Notes: generated by a model not told the origin, from the letters alone. 54,122 bases of DNA from Myroides marinus (GCF_900109075.1 NZ_FNYS01000020.1:1-54122); one strand, 5' to 3'. Counted from the first letter of the stretch, positions 1 to 8,746 are shown. Translations and numbers: made by a program.

Positions 1-1
1 G

Positions 2-86
2 CGGAGAAAGAGGGATTCGAACCCCCGGACCTGTTACAGTCAACAGTTTTCAAGACTGCCGCAATCGACCACTCTGCCATTTCTCC
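2..86 (-). tRNA. tRNA-Ser (anticodon UGA)
   Basis: Read on the minus strand the stretch starts GGAGAAATGG and closes with TTTCTCC, giving a 7-bp acceptor stem. It has a D-arm, an anticodon loop around CTTGAAAA with anticodon TGA, a long variable arm typical of type II serine tRNAs, and the TTCGAAT T-loop. The discriminator base is G at position 2. The window edge cuts right after the first base of a possible CCA tail, so I cannot tell whether CCA is encoded. Confidence 0.96.
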
Positions 87-117
87 AGTGGTCTGCTTTA
101 CTTCCGTATTGCGAGTG

Positions 118-148
118 CAAATATAGTCACTTCATTTAATTCTGCAAA
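118..148 (-). promoter_or_regulatory. Promoter of tRNA-Ser
   Basis: On the minus strand TATATTTG (118-125) matches the Bacteroidota -7 consensus TAnnTTTG, and TTTG (145-148) sits 19 bases upstream as the -33 element. The tRNA begins about 31 bases further on. This is one of the best matches in the window. Confidence 0.75.
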
Positions 149-224
149 CAATTAGAACTAAAAAAACACACTTTTTTTTACATCAATATGTAATCAATTA
201 ATAACTATAGATTTAGTAATAAAT

Positions 225-262
225 AAAAAACCTTGATAATACACAGTGTACTATCAAGGTTA
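225..262 (-). terminator. Terminator of the ftsK-lolA-lptF-ribB operon
   Basis: The inverted repeat AACCTTGATA (229-238) / TATCAAGGTT (252-261) is followed on the minus strand by TTTTTTATTTA. It lies about 42 bases after the ribB stop codon. Confidence 0.85.
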
Positions 263-303
263 ACTTATTATACTATTTTAGAACTTTTAAAGCTCAATAA
301 AGA

Positions 304-1437
304 CTAGTAATTGATATATTCTGTAATCTCTAGACCATATCCTGTCATCCCTACTCTTTTACCTTGAGCAGAATTAGACATCAACTTAATCTTAGAGATA
401 TTTAAGTCATGTAAGATTTGAGCTCCAATACCGAAGTCCTTCTCATCACCTGATAACTTAGGAGTATCTAAATCTAACTTAGCTCCAGCATTCTTAAGTG
501 CAGTTAATCTATTTAATAGACTTGCGTTGTGATCTTCTTGATTGATAAATAAGATAGCTCCTTTATCACCTTTGTTAATCTTAGCAAAAGTATTCTCCAT
601 ACGAATACTTAATTTACCACTAAGTGCATCAAGGATATCATTGTTACCAATAGTAGAATTAATACGTGTTAAAACAGCCTCATCAGCATTCCAATCTCCT
701 TTAGTCAAAGCGATGTGTACTTGACCATTTGTATTTTGTTGATATGCTCTAAGTCTAAACTGTCCGTACTTAGTATCTATTTCGAAGTCTTCTTTCTTTT
801 CTATTAAGCTATCGTGTTTCATACGATATGCTACAAGAGCTTCAATAGAGATAATCTTCAAATCCCATTTCTTTGCTACGTCCATTAACTGAGGTAAACG
901 AGCCATAGAGCCATCTTCATTTAAAATCTCTACTAGGATACCAGCTGGTTTAAAACCTGCTAATCTAGCTAAGTCAACAGCAGCTTCTGTATGACCAGTT
1001 CTTCTTAGTACACCACCTTCTTTAGCTATAAGCGGGAAAATATGTCCTGGACGTCCTAAATCATCTCCTGTAGTTTCTTCTTTTACAAGAGATTCTATTG
1101 TCTTAGCACGGTCATATACAGAAATACCAGTAGTACATCCATGACCTTTTAAGTCGATAGATACTGTAAAAGCAGTCTGGTGTAATACAGTATTATTCGT
1201 TACCATCGGTTGTAAATCTAACTCTTGGCATCTTTCTTTTGTAAGGGGAGCACAGATAAGTCCACGTCCATGAGTAGCCATAAAGTTAATCATCTCTGGA
1301 GTTACCATCTCTGCAGCGGCGATAAAATCACCTTCGTTTTCACGATCCTCATCATCTACCACTATGATTACTTTTCCAGCTTTAATATCTTGGATTGCTT
1401 CTTCGATAGTGTTTAATTGAATGTGATTATGTGACAT
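304..1437 (-). CDS. ribB: 3,4-dihydroxy-2-butanone-4-phosphate synthase with degenerate RibA-like C-terminal domain
   Basis: Converts ribulose 5-phosphate to 3,4-dihydroxy-2-butanone 4-phosphate plus formate for riboflavin synthesis in the cytoplasm. Residues 1-205 carry the RibB signature: [12 protein letters not shown] near residue 28, the THGRGLIC segment, and [17 protein letters not shown] near 145. The remaining 170 residues align with GTP cyclohydrolase II: an initial [11 protein letters not shown] and a final [12 protein letters not shown] are still recognisable. The zinc-binding cysteines and the RQEGRGIGL-type catalytic loop are gone (QEDHNASLL instead). The fold is therefore probably kept but GTP cyclohydrolase activity lost; a separate ribA would be needed elsewhere. 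Last gene of the operon; its ATG overlaps the stop of the LptF-like gene (TAATG), suggesting translational coupling. Confidence 0.93.
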   Translation of the reverse strand: MSHNHIQLNTIEEAIQDIKAGKVIIVVDDEDRENEGDFIAAAEMVTPEMINFMATHGRGLICAPLTKERCQELDLQPMVTNNTVLHQTAFTVSIDLKGHGCTTGISVYDRAKTIESLVKEETTGDDLGRPGHIFPLIAKEGGVLRRTGHTEAAVDLARLAGFKPAGILVEILNEDGSMARLPQLMDVAKKWDLKIISIEALVAYRMKHDSLIEKKEDFEIDTKYGQFRLRAYQQNTNGQVHIALTKGDWNADEAVLTRINSTIGNNDILDALSGKLSIRMENTFAKINKGDKGAILFINQEDHNASLLNRLTALKNAGAKLDLDTPKLSGDEKDFGIGAQILHDLNISKIKLMSNSAQGKRVGMTGYGLEITEYINY

Positions 1438-2978
1438 TATAGTTGTTTTTTGTTGTATTTTTCTTTTTTACGATTAAAACGTCCCTTTACAGAAGCGAAT
1501 AAATCTTTAAACGTGTCTAATGATATACTGAAGTTTACATCTCCATTATCCTTAGTTGCTTTGTATGTAAGATAGATTGCCAGTGGAGTTAATACCAACG
1601 AACCAATCCACCCTCCTAAAAATGGTGTAATACCATCTTCCTGTGCCATCTTTTTACCAAAGGTATTAATAAAGTGATAAGTAATGAAAATACCAACTGC
1701 AAATACAATTGGAAGTCCAATACCTCCCTTTCTAATAATAGCTCCTAATGGTGCACCAATATAGAACATCAAGAAACAAGAGAAAGCAATAACGAATTTC
1801 TCGTATAATGCTAACCAGTGATCATTAATTCTCTTTACTTGATTTAATATAGATAAATCATTACTCTCTGCATTAAAACTAATATTATTAGTATAATCAA
1901 CAGCTGACTGTAATATTCTGCTTTGATTATCATAACTAAAGCCTTTAAGGATATCCTTACCAGCCTTATCAACATACTTTGCAGCTTCAACTTTTTGTAA
2001 AGAATCTCTTACTATACTACTAATAGAGTCTGTATCAGCAGGGCTAGTCTTTAATGCATTATTTTTATCTACGGATAACAAATTACCCAATCTTAAGGTC
2101 AAGTTATCTGCATTAGAGGTCATTTCAGTATTTAATGCTTTTTGAAGAGAATCAATAGTATAGTTTAGTTCTTTTATATTAAGCATTCCATAAGTATTAG
2201 TAATTTTCTCCTCATCTTTCCCTTCATTTTGAAAACTACTTAAGTCAATATTCATTGTATACTTAGTAAAATATGTTTTAATAAAAGGATGCTTCTTCTG
2301 TTCTTCGTAATTCTTAGCAGCAACATCATCATAATAATTTCCATCAAAAAGATGAAGCTTTAATATACTAGAAGATTCTTCTGTTTCTAACTCTCCATTT
2401 ACAGAACGTATCACCGTCTTATTCTCATAGCCTGAATTAGACTTAACGTGCATCGTTACATTATCTAGATACTCACCTTTATCACCAGTCTTACTATCTA
2501 CTTTGATATTAACTTGCCCTAAATCATTAAACTGACCAGCAGCAATAGCCATTGCAGGTTTGGTCTGGATAATTTCTTTTCTTAAGTTTAAAAACTTGTA
2601 CTCTGCCTTAGGAATAACATCATTAGCAAACCAAAATGATACACCAGCAAGTACAAAAATAAAAATAGACAATGGACGCATGGCTCTCTTTAAAGATATA
2701 CCTGATGCTTTCATAGCTGCGAATTCATAGTTCTCAGCAAAACTACCAAATGTCATAATAGATGCCAATAAAACCGATAAAGGCAATACTAAAGGCACCA
2801 TCTTAGGTGAATAAAATAAAAGGAATTTAACAACTACTAATAAGTCTAGGTCTTTACCTGCTAACTCAGAAATAAATAGCCAAACACCTTGTAGAATAAA
2901 TATGAAGTATAAAATAGCAAACACTGTAAGTAGTGTTGATATAAAACTTTTTAAAATGTAACGGTCAAGTATTTTCAC
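1437..2978 (-). CDS. LptF/LptG-family permease of the lipopolysaccharide exporter
   Basis: A membrane subunit of the Lpt ABC transporter that extracts LPS from the inner membrane and hands it to the periplasmic bridge. The 513 residues show the YjgP/YjgQ layout. Two or three helices lie in the first 120 residues, starting with MKILDRYILKSFISTLL, the usual start of this family. A long periplasmic jellyroll segment follows (about 120-370), then three helices (about 385-475) including GAPLGAIIRKGGIGLP. The periplasmic part is larger than in E. coli LptF, and its stretch 290-340 is serine- and lysine-rich. It sits 9 bases after the LolA-like gene and overlaps ribB by one base. LptF versus LptG cannot be decided from sequence alone, because Bacteroidota genomes usually have two such genes. 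Confidence 0.9.
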   Translation of the reverse strand: MKILDRYILKSFISTLLTVFAILYFIFILQGVWLFISELAGKDLDLLVVVKFLLFYSPKMVPLVLPLSVLLASIMTFGSFAENYEFAAMKASGISLKRAMRPLSIFIFVLAGVSFWFANDVIPKAEYKFLNLRKEIIQTKPAMAIAAGQFNDLGQVNIKVDSKTGDKGEYLDNVTMHVKSNSGYENKTVIRSVNGELETEESSSILKLHLFDGNYYDDVAAKNYEEQKKHPFIKTYFTKYTMNIDLSSFQNEGKDEEKITNTYGMLNIKELNYTIDSLQKALNTEMTSNADNLTLRLGNLLSVDKNNALKTSPADTDSISSIVRDSLQKVEAAKYVDKAGKDILKGFSYDNQSRILQSAVDYTNNISFNAESNDLSILNQVKRINDHWLALYEKFVIAFSCFLMFYIGAPLGAIIRKGGIGLPIVFAVGIFITYHFINTFGKKMAQEDGITPFLGGWIGSLVLTPLAIYLTYKATKDNGDVNFSISLDTFKDLFASVKGRFNRKKEKYNKKQL

Positions 2979-2987
2979 TAAAATCTA

Positions 2988-3635
2988 CTAATCTATATTG
3001 TTGATGTAATAATTAGGGTACAACGATTGTGTAAAGGTAAAATGATTTTTCGACATTGACTGATTTGTTTTGAAAGAATTAACCGTCAATGTAGATTTAG
3101 AACCGTCTTTATTTACTTGAATCTTATTATAAATATTTTTAGTACTAGAGTCTACTCCTAAATACACCTCTTTAATTACAGACTTCTTATCAGTAGGAAT
3201 CAGTTTAATATACTGTATTTTCTTCCCATTTACATTCTGCAAAATATCCCATTGGAATGTATATCCTTTATTAAAGAAAGTAAGCATCTGTGATGGCAAT
3301 ATACCATCAACACCTTTAGCGTCGTACTTAGATACAGTTACCTCTTCATCTTCTTCTGAGATAGTATAAATTTTCTTCCCATCATATATCTTTTGAACTC
3401 CCATAAACGTAAGGTTATATAGATCTTTCTTTAAATCTAACTTCCCTTTACCATCGAAGTTTTTACTATTATTCTTATCATCTTTCTGATTAAAAGAGAA
3501 CTCAATAGACATGTTTTCATATCCATTAATCTTCTTAGTCACTTCTAATAAGTAATTTTTAGCTCTTTCACTACTTTGTGCATTCGCTGTAATAGCAAAT
3601 AATGCAATTCCTATAAATGCAATAATCTTTTTCAT
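2988..3635 (-). CDS. lolA: LolA-like outer-membrane lipoprotein carrier
   Basis: Predicted periplasmic chaperone that ferries lipoproteins (or a related lipid cargo) across the periplasm. The 215 residues begin with a type I signal peptide (MKKIIAFIGIALFAITANAQ, cleavage after the ANA-Q region). They continue as an all-beta LolA-type barrel with the FDGKGKLDLKKD and YDGKKIYTISEEDEEV segments that the family uses in place of strongly conserved residues. Length and position between ftsK and an lptF-like gene fit the conserved Flavobacteriia arrangement. The gene is 9 bases downstream of ftsK and 9 bases upstream of the permease. Function is assigned by family and context; Bacteroidota LolA proteins are divergent, so the exact cargo is inferred. 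Confidence 0.85.
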   Translation of the reverse strand: MKKIIAFIGIALFAITANAQSSERAKNYLLEVTKKINGYENMSIEFSFNQKDDKNNSKNFDGKGKLDLKKDLYNLTFMGVQKIYDGKKIYTISEEDEEVTVSKYDAKGVDGILPSQMLTFFNKGYTFQWDILQNVNGKKIQYIKLIPTDKKSVIKEVYLGVDSSTKNIYNKIQVNKDGSKSTLTVNSFKTNQSMSKNHFTFTQSLYPNYYINNID

Positions 3636-3644
3636 TACTTCTAA

Positions 3645-6161
3645 TTAATTGTTATTTTCCTCACTGTCAAAAAACTGATCTAAAGCTATCAAGTCAGGTA
3701 CATTCACACTACGTGCTTTACTTCCTTCAAAAGGTCCTACTATACCAGCCGCTTCTAATTGATCTATTAATCTACCTGCTCGGTTATATCCTAGTTTTAA
3801 TTTTCGTTGTAATAGTGATGCTGAACCTTGTTGAGCAGTAACTATAATTCCTGCAGCCTCTTTAAACAATGGATCTCTCTCACTAATATCTATATCCAGA
3901 TTCGAGCTTCCTTCTTCTCCAACGTATTCTGGTAAGATATATGCTTCTGGATATGCTTTTTGTGAACCGATATACTCTGTTAATTTCTCTACTTCAGGAG
4001 TATCAACAAAAGCACATTGTACACGCACTAAATCATTTCCTTGTGTATATAGCATATCTCCTCTTCCTATCAACTGATCAGCTCCTTGTTGATCTAAGAT
4101 AGTACGTGAGTCAATTTTAGATGTTACTCTAAATGCAACACGTGCAGGGAAGTTAGCTTTAATAATACCTGTAATAACGTTCACCGATGGTCTTTGAGTA
4201 GCAATAATTAAGTGAATACCAATAGCACGAGCAAGCTGAGCTAAACGTGCGATAGGTGTCTCTACCTCCTTACCTGCTGTCATAATCAAATCCGCAAACT
4301 CATCTACTACCAATACGATATAAGGTAAAAAATGATGTCCATTTTCAGGATTCAATTTACGTTGTCTAAACTTCTCATTGTACTCCTTGATATTTCTAAC
4401 CATAGCATCTTTTAGTAAGCTATATCGATTATCCATTTCTATACACAAAGAGTTTAGTGTATTAATAACTTTTGTATTATCAGTTATAATTGCATCTTCT
4501 GAGTTTGGCAATTTAGCTAAATAATGTCTTTCTATTTTATTAAATAAAGTTAATTCTACTTTCTTAGGGTCGACTAATACAAATTTTACTTCTGCTGGGT
4601 GCTTTTTATATAACAATGAAGTCAATAATGCATTCAACCCTACTGATTTACCTTGTCCTGTAGCCCCTGCCATCAATAAGTGAGGCATCTTAGCTAAGTC
4701 TACTACAAAAGTCTCATTAGAAATTGTCTTACCAAGTGCTACTGGTAATTCCATCTCAGCACTCTGGAACTTAGGAGAGGCAATAACGCTTCTCATTGAT
4801 ACAATAGATGGGTTATTATTAGGTACTTCAATACCAATAGTACCTCTACCTGGTATAGGAGCGATAATACGTATTCCTAATGCAGAAAGAGATAAGGCAA
4901 TATCATCCTCTAAATTTTTAATCTTCGAAATACGAATACCTGCTTCTGGTACAATCTCATACAAGGTAACCGTAGGTCCTACTGTTGCTTTAATCTGAGC
5001 AATTTCTATTTTATAGTTGCGCAGTGTATCTACAATTCTATTCTTATTCTCCTCTAATTCTTCTTGATTAATTGTAATTCCAGATCCACTATACTCTTTT
5101 AATAGTTCAATAGATGGGAACTGATAATTAGACAAGTCTAGTGTAGGGTCAAACTCTCCAAAGTCTTGTACTAATCTAGCAGCCAAGTTTTCTTCTAAGC
5201 TTCCTTCTTCTTTTACTTCCTCTATGACAAAGTCATTCTTAGGTGCATTATCTACCACAGGAGCTATATGATCCTTCTTAGGGCTAATACTTGGTTCAGA
5301 ACTATGTAATATAGTCGGTTTTATATCCTTCTGTTCTACGATAGGAGATGTGCTTAATTCTACTACTGGAGCTTCAGGAGCTATATATACACTAAAGTCT
5401 TCTTCTTTTACAGGAGGATCTTGTCTTACTGGAACTACAGGATTTACGGGAGTCTCTACAGTTTCTGTCACATTAGTTTGTGTTTCTACTGTATCAACAT
5501 TTCCTCCATTATCAAAGTCTACAGGAGTCTCTATATGTTTCTTTTTAAACTTACTAAATAAAGAAGGTATATTCTCTAACCCTTGTCGAATAGCCGCTGG
5601 TGATAGTTTAAATCTAAATAGTGCAAAAACTAAAGCAAAGAAAAACAATAGTAATACTATACCTGCTGTTCCTAAATAGTCAACAAAATATAAATTCAAT
5701 TCATATCCTACAGTACCTCCTAGCAGAGGGTTACTACTCCAAAAGAATCCTAAGAATACAGATAATAATAACATTGAGAAAAGATCCCAAAAAATTACTT
5801 TCTTAATTCTTCTAGCGGGTATAGTAAAAAAAGCATAGATACCAGAATGAACTAACATCTTTGCAAAGAAAAAGGAAGCAACACCGAATCCTTGGTAAAC
5901 AAATAAATGAGCCAAATAGGCCCCTACTTTACCTAACCAGTTAGAAACTTCTATCTGTCTATCTCCTATTAATTCTAAATTACTCTGGTCTTCAATACCT
6001 GTAATCATATAAGACAAAAAGCTCAACGTAAGTGCAATACCACTAATAATTAATAGTATAGTAATTAAGAATCGACTATTTACATGTATAGTTGTATCAA
6101 ACTTCTTAGGTTCGCTTTTAGCTTTGGTAGTTTTCTTATTTGTAGTACTCTCTTTTTCCAT
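3645..6161 (-). CDS. ftsK: DNA translocase FtsK
   Basis: Septum-linked motor that pumps DNA during chromosome segregation. The 838 residues show a short basic N-terminus and four to five membrane helices between about 30 and 185. An acidic, proline-rich linker follows (about 210-330), shorter than in E. coli. The RecA-like motor comes next, with Walker A GATGQGKSVGLN (about 499-510), Walker B VLVVDEFADL near 615 and the IIATQRPSVNVITG segment near 655. A gamma winged-helix domain (about 770-835, with LLQRKLKLGYNRAGRLIDQLE) recognises polar DNA motifs. It is the first gene of a four-gene leftward operon with lolA, lptF-like and ribB. No clear TAnnTTTG promoter was found just upstream. Confidence 0.96.
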   Translation of the reverse strand: MEKESTTNKKTTKAKSEPKKFDTTIHVNSRFLITILLIISGIALTLSFLSYMITGIEDQSNLELIGDRQIEVSNWLGKVGAYLAHLFVYQGFGVASFFFAKMLVHSGIYAFFTIPARRIKKVIFWDLFSMLLLSVFLGFFWSSNPLLGGTVGYELNLYFVDYLGTAGIVLLLFFFALVFALFRFKLSPAAIRQGLENIPSLFSKFKKKHIETPVDFDNGGNVDTVETQTNVTETVETPVNPVVPVRQDPPVKEEDFSVYIAPEAPVVELSTSPIVEQKDIKPTILHSSEPSISPKKDHIAPVVDNAPKNDFVIEEVKEEGSLEENLAARLVQDFGEFDPTLDLSNYQFPSIELLKEYSGSGITINQEELEENKNRIVDTLRNYKIEIAQIKATVGPTVTLYEIVPEAGIRISKIKNLEDDIALSLSALGIRIIAPIPGRGTIGIEVPNNNPSIVSMRSVIASPKFQSAEMELPVALGKTISNETFVVDLAKMPHLLMAGATGQGKSVGLNALLTSLLYKKHPAEVKFVLVDPKKVELTLFNKIERHYLAKLPNSEDAIITDNTKVINTLNSLCIEMDNRYSLLKDAMVRNIKEYNEKFRQRKLNPENGHHFLPYIVLVVDEFADLIMTAGKEVETPIARLAQLARAIGIHLIIATQRPSVNVITGIIKANFPARVAFRVTSKIDSRTILDQQGADQLIGRGDMLYTQGNDLVRVQCAFVDTPEVEKLTEYIGSQKAYPEAYILPEYVGEEGSSNLDIDISERDPLFKEAAGIIVTAQQGSASLLQRKLKLGYNRAGRLIDQLEAAGIVGPFEGSKARSVNVPDLIALDQFFDSEENNN

Positions 6162-6217
6162 TTCTATTTTTTATGACAATATGGCTATATTGTTTTAACC
6201 TAAAGTATTCAATAATA

Positions 6218-6252
6218 TAGACTGCCTACACATAGCATATGCTGGCAGTCTA
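6218..6252 (-). terminator. Hairpin downstream of tpx
   Basis: TAGACTGCC (6218-6226) pairs with GGCAGTCTA (6244-6252), 14 bases after the tpx stop. The loop holds a further small palindrome. The minus-strand tail is only moderately U-rich (TATTATTG), so it may terminate weakly or protect the 3' end. Confidence 0.55.
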
Positions 6253-6265
6253 CATCGTTAAATTA

Positions 6266-6766
6266 TTATTTCAAAGCAGCAATTGCTTTTTCATAATTTG
6301 GTTCATCAGCTGTCTCAGCTACTTGTTCTGTATAGATAACTGTTCCCTCTTCGTCAATTATAACGATAGATCTAGATAACAATCCTTTTAATGGACCATC
6401 TGTGAATAGAACGCCATAATCTTTACCGAATTGTCCATCTCTAAAATCAGATAACATCTCTACATTAGCAATTCCCTCAGCACCACAAAAACGTCCTTGT
6501 GCAAAAGGTAAATCTCTAGAAATACATAATACTACTGTATTCTCTAATTTAGAAGCATCTTGATTAAAATGTCTTACTGAAGTAGCACAAGTAGGTGTAT
6601 CTACACTAGGGAAGATATTTAAAATTACTCTTTTTCCTTTGTAGCTAGCTAAAGTGTTATCAGTTAAATTTCCTCCTACTAAGTTAAATTCAGGAGCTTT
6701 AGTATTTAAACTTGGTAAAGTTCCTATTGTTTGGAACGGATTACCTTTTAATGTTACAGTCGCCAT
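6266..6766 (-). CDS. tpx: Thiol peroxidase (Tpx), atypical 2-Cys peroxiredoxin
   Basis: Reduces hydrogen peroxide and organic hydroperoxides with thioredoxin as electron donor. At 166 residues it has normal family length. The peroxidatic cysteine lies in FPSVDTPTCATSVRHFN (about residue 60) and the resolving cysteine in FAQGRFCGAEG (about residue 94), the Tpx spacing that separates it from AhpC and BCP. It starts MATVTLKGNPFQTIG, which is typical. It forms its own unit, with a TATTTTTG promoter upstream and a hairpin downstream. It lies next to a peroxiredoxin-thioredoxin operon on the same strand that could supply its reductant. Confidence 0.95.
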   Translation of the reverse strand: MATVTLKGNPFQTIGTLPSLNTKAPEFNLVGGNLTDNTLASYKGKRVILNIFPSVDTPTCATSVRHFNQDASKLENTVVLCISRDLPFAQGRFCGAEGIANVEMLSDFRDGQFGKDYGVLFTDGPLKGLLSRSIVIIDEEGTVIYTEQVAETADEPNYEKAIAALK

Positions 6767-6789
6767 ATTGTTTTATTTTTTAGGTTACA

Positions 6790-6797
6790 CAAAAATA
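6790..6797 (-). promoter_or_regulatory. -7 element of the tpx promoter
   Basis: Minus-strand TATTTTTG matches TAnnTTTG and ends 24 bases before the tpx ATG, leaving a leader of about 17 bases. I see no TTG at the -33 distance. Confidence 0.6.
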
Positions 6798-7020
6798 GAT
6801 AAAATTCGATAGAATATAATGCTAAATACTGATAGATATATTAGCAAATCGCAAATTGAGTAAATAGATTTTCAATTCTACTTGTAACTATTTATTCAAT
6901 AATTTCAACTCATTAAAAATCAATATACAACTTTTATAGTTCTTAATCTAACTATCCTTTAAGTCTACAGTACTGTTGTACATCCATTAAAAAAACTCAT
7001 TACTAATGATTAATAACAAA

Positions 7021-7049
7021 AAAAGACCACACTAAACGTGTGGTCTTTT
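7021..7049 (-). terminator. Terminator of the peroxiredoxin-thioredoxin operon
   Basis: A 12-bp perfect stem (AAAAGACCACAC pairing with GTGTGGTCTTTT) around a 5-base loop, 17 bases after the stop of the 85-residue gene. A- and T-runs on both sides make it usable in either direction. Confidence 0.9.
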
Positions 7050-7065
7050 ATATAGCTAATTTGTT

Positions 7066-7323
7066 TTATTTATCTATTGATCCTAAAACTCTTTGCATGA
7101 AGTTATTCAATGCTTCTTTTTGGGTAGCTCCTTCTTTTACTAACTTTTGAACTTCTAGAGCCCCATACATATTTGAAATAAGCTCACCAATAACATCTAA
7201 TTCCTCATCTTTAAGAGAAGGAACCTCTGTAAGGTTTTCTAATACTTCAATAGTTTCTATAATATAATCTTGGTCATTATCTGCAATAAATTGAGATAAC
7301 TGTCTGATAACTGGTAATTTCAT
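7066..7323 (-). CDS. Small conserved protein of a peroxiredoxin-thioredoxin operon (DUF6952-like)
   Basis: The 85 residues are acidic and appear all-helical, with no signal peptide, membrane helix or cysteine. Features are QLSQFIADNDQDYIIETIEVL, then LKDEELDVIGELISNMYGALEV and a C-terminal KEALNNFMQRVLG. I recall similar short proteins, probably the DUF6952 family, sitting in the same position in other flavobacteria, but the family name is from memory and was not checked. It starts 18 bases after the thioredoxin-like gene and ends just before the operon terminator. A cytoplasmic partner of the redox pair is a guess from context only. Confidence 0.8.
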   Translation of the reverse strand: MKLPVIRQLSQFIADNDQDYIIETIEVLENLTEVPSLKDEELDVIGELISNMYGALEVQKLVKEGATQKEALNNFMQRVLGSIDK

Positions 7324-7341
7324 TATTTATGATTTATGAAA

Positions 7342-7650
7342 TTATACAATTCCGTTTACTAATTCGTTTAAAACCTCAGCTTTATTAGTCTGAGTTTGGT
7401 CTACTAACTTACCATTTACGAATGTAGCGAATGTTGGTAAATTGCTTACGTCAGCCAATTTTCTTGACTCAGGGAAGTTCTCTGCATCTGCAATTACAAA
7501 TGTCATATTCTCATTCTCTGTAGCCAATTTTTTGAATTTAGGCTTCATAATTCTACAATTACCACACCAAGATGCAGCATATTGAACAACCACTTTTTCA
7601 TTTGAATTTACAATCTCTTGTAAATTATCTTTATCTAGTTCTAAAAGCAT
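7342..7650 (-). CDS. Thioredoxin-family protein with CGNC active site
   Basis: A 102-residue single-domain thioredoxin fold with no signal peptide, so cytoplasmic. The active site is AASWCGNCRIMKPKFKKLA at about residues 25-43. The dipeptide between the cysteines is GN where classical thioredoxin has GP, which should shift the redox potential. The cis-proline is present in VSNLPTFATFVNG. It lies 36 bases after the peroxiredoxin gene, so it is the probable reductant of that enzyme. Because of the CGNC motif I leave out the symbol trxA; a conventional trxA may lie elsewhere. Confidence 0.92.
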   Translation of the reverse strand: MLLELDKDNLQEIVNSNEKVVVQYAASWCGNCRIMKPKFKKLATENENMTFVIADAENFPESRKLADVSNLPTFATFVNGKLVDQTQTNKAEVLNELVNGIV

Positions 7651-7686
7651 TTTTTTATTTTTTTGTGTTAGTAATCTATTCAGTTC

Positions 7687-8325
7687 TTAGTGTTTGCTTA
7701 AGTAATCAGCTACACCGTTTCTGTTTGCGTTCATTGCGTCTTTACCTTCTTCCCAGTTAGCTGGACATACTTCACCATGAGTTTGTACGTGAGTATATGC
7801 ATCGATTAATCTTAAGTACTCGTTTACGTTTCTTCCTAATGGCATATCGTTAACTGATTCGTGGAAGATTTTTCCTGACTCGTCTACTAAGTAAGTAGCT
7901 CTATATGTTACGTTAGATCCTTCGATTTGAACTGAATCTAATTCTTCGTTGTAAACTTCGTTTTCTACATCTAAGATACCTAATACTGAAGATAAGTTTC
8001 TTTGAGTATCAGCGATGATTGGGTAAGTAACTCCTTCGATACCACCATTGTCTTTTGCTGTGTTTAACCAAGCGAAGTGTACTTCGTTAGTATCACATGA
8101 AGCTCCAACTACGATAGTATTTCTCTTTTCAAACTCTGGTAAAGCAGCTTGGAAAGCGTGTAATTCTGTAGGACATACGAATGTAAAGTCTTTTGGATAC
8201 CAGAATAATAATACTTTTTTGTTGTTTTTTGTAGCTTCTTCGAAAATGTTGATTCTTAAATCATCTCCCATTTCTGACATTGCGTCAACTGTGATGTTTG
8301 GAAATTTTTTACCTACTAAAGACAT
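7687..8325 (-). CDS. Typical 2-Cys peroxiredoxin (AhpC/Prx1 type)
   Basis: Peroxide reductase of 212 residues. The peroxidatic cysteine is in YPKDFTFVCPTELHAFQ (about residue 51) and the resolving cysteine in HGEVCPANWEEGKDAM (about residue 176). These two motifs define the obligate-dimer AhpC/Prx1 class. The C-terminus (NRNGVADYLSKH) is close to the form that makes peroxiredoxins sensitive to over-oxidation. It heads an operon with a thioredoxin-like protein and a small conserved protein. There is no ahpF nearby, which supports thioredoxin as donor. The A+T content is less extreme than in its neighbours, suggesting strong expression. Confidence 0.95.
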   Translation of the reverse strand: MSLVGKKFPNITVDAMSEMGDDLRINIFEEATKNNKKVLLFWYPKDFTFVCPTELHAFQAALPEFEKRNTIVVGASCDTNEVHFAWLNTAKDNGGIEGVTYPIIADTQRNLSSVLGILDVENEVYNEELDSVQIEGSNVTYRATYLVDESGKIFHESVNDMPLGRNVNEYLRLIDAYTHVQTHGEVCPANWEEGKDAMNANRNGVADYLSKH

Positions 8326-8368
8326 AATAATTTATTTTAAAGTTAATAATCCTTCTTGATTTCTTTTA

Positions 8369-8376
8369 CAAATGTA
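8369..8376 (-). promoter_or_regulatory. -7 element of the peroxiredoxin operon
   Basis: Minus-strand TACATTTG (TAnnTTTG), about 44 bases before the ATG. No convincing TTG is present at -33, so an activator may be needed. Confidence 0.6.
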
Positions 8377-8470
8377 AGGCAGTAAACAGGGATAATCTAT
8401 TAATGTTGATTATTGTTTTTTATTCTTACATAAGTAAAATCTATTGCTAGTCTAATTACCTCTTAATTAG

Positions 8471-8486
8471 TTTAGACATGTCTAAA
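8471..8486. promoter_or_regulatory. 16-bp perfect palindrome upstream of the peroxiredoxin operon
   Basis: TTTAGACATGTCTAAA is its own reverse complement. It lies 94 bases upstream of the peroxiredoxin -7 element in the otherwise empty stretch 8377-8684. A dimeric regulator site is the simplest reading; the regulator is unknown. I saw nothing else in that stretch. Confidence 0.45.
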
Positions 8487-8692
8487 GATAGTCATTTTAA
8501 ATAGAAATAGAAAATTTCGCTTTGTTATAAAAATATTAATTAATTTCTCAAACACCCTTTTACTCCTATTCACAAGAGTCATTTACTGCTAAAACCTCTC
8601 ATCATTTTCTTAATAACAGATACAACAATAAACCTATTACTAACTACTAATTTTACTTAATATCCCTCTTCCCCCATTTCTAAACAAAAAAA

Positions 8693-8722
8693 GCGATGAA
8701 CTCATAATCGAGAGTCCATCGC
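8693..8722 (-). terminator. Terminator of nhaC
   Basis: GCGATGAACTC (8693-8703) pairs with GAGTCCATCGC (8712-8722) with a single mismatch. On the minus strand it is followed by a run of seven T. It starts 25 bases after the antiporter stop codon. Confidence 0.85.
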
Positions 8723-8746
8723 CTTATATAGGGTAGAGAAGAAATA

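Noticed and set aside
304..925. Functional RibA half, i.e. a bifunctional RibBA
   Set aside because: Zinc cysteines and the catalytic arginine loop are missing.
5350..5806. Two overlapping plus-strand reading frames inside ftsK
   Set aside because: Antisense shadows of the ftsK linker and membrane region; composition follows the ftsK codons.
7572..8359. Plus-strand frames across thioredoxin and peroxiredoxin
   Set aside because: Antisense to two well-identified genes.
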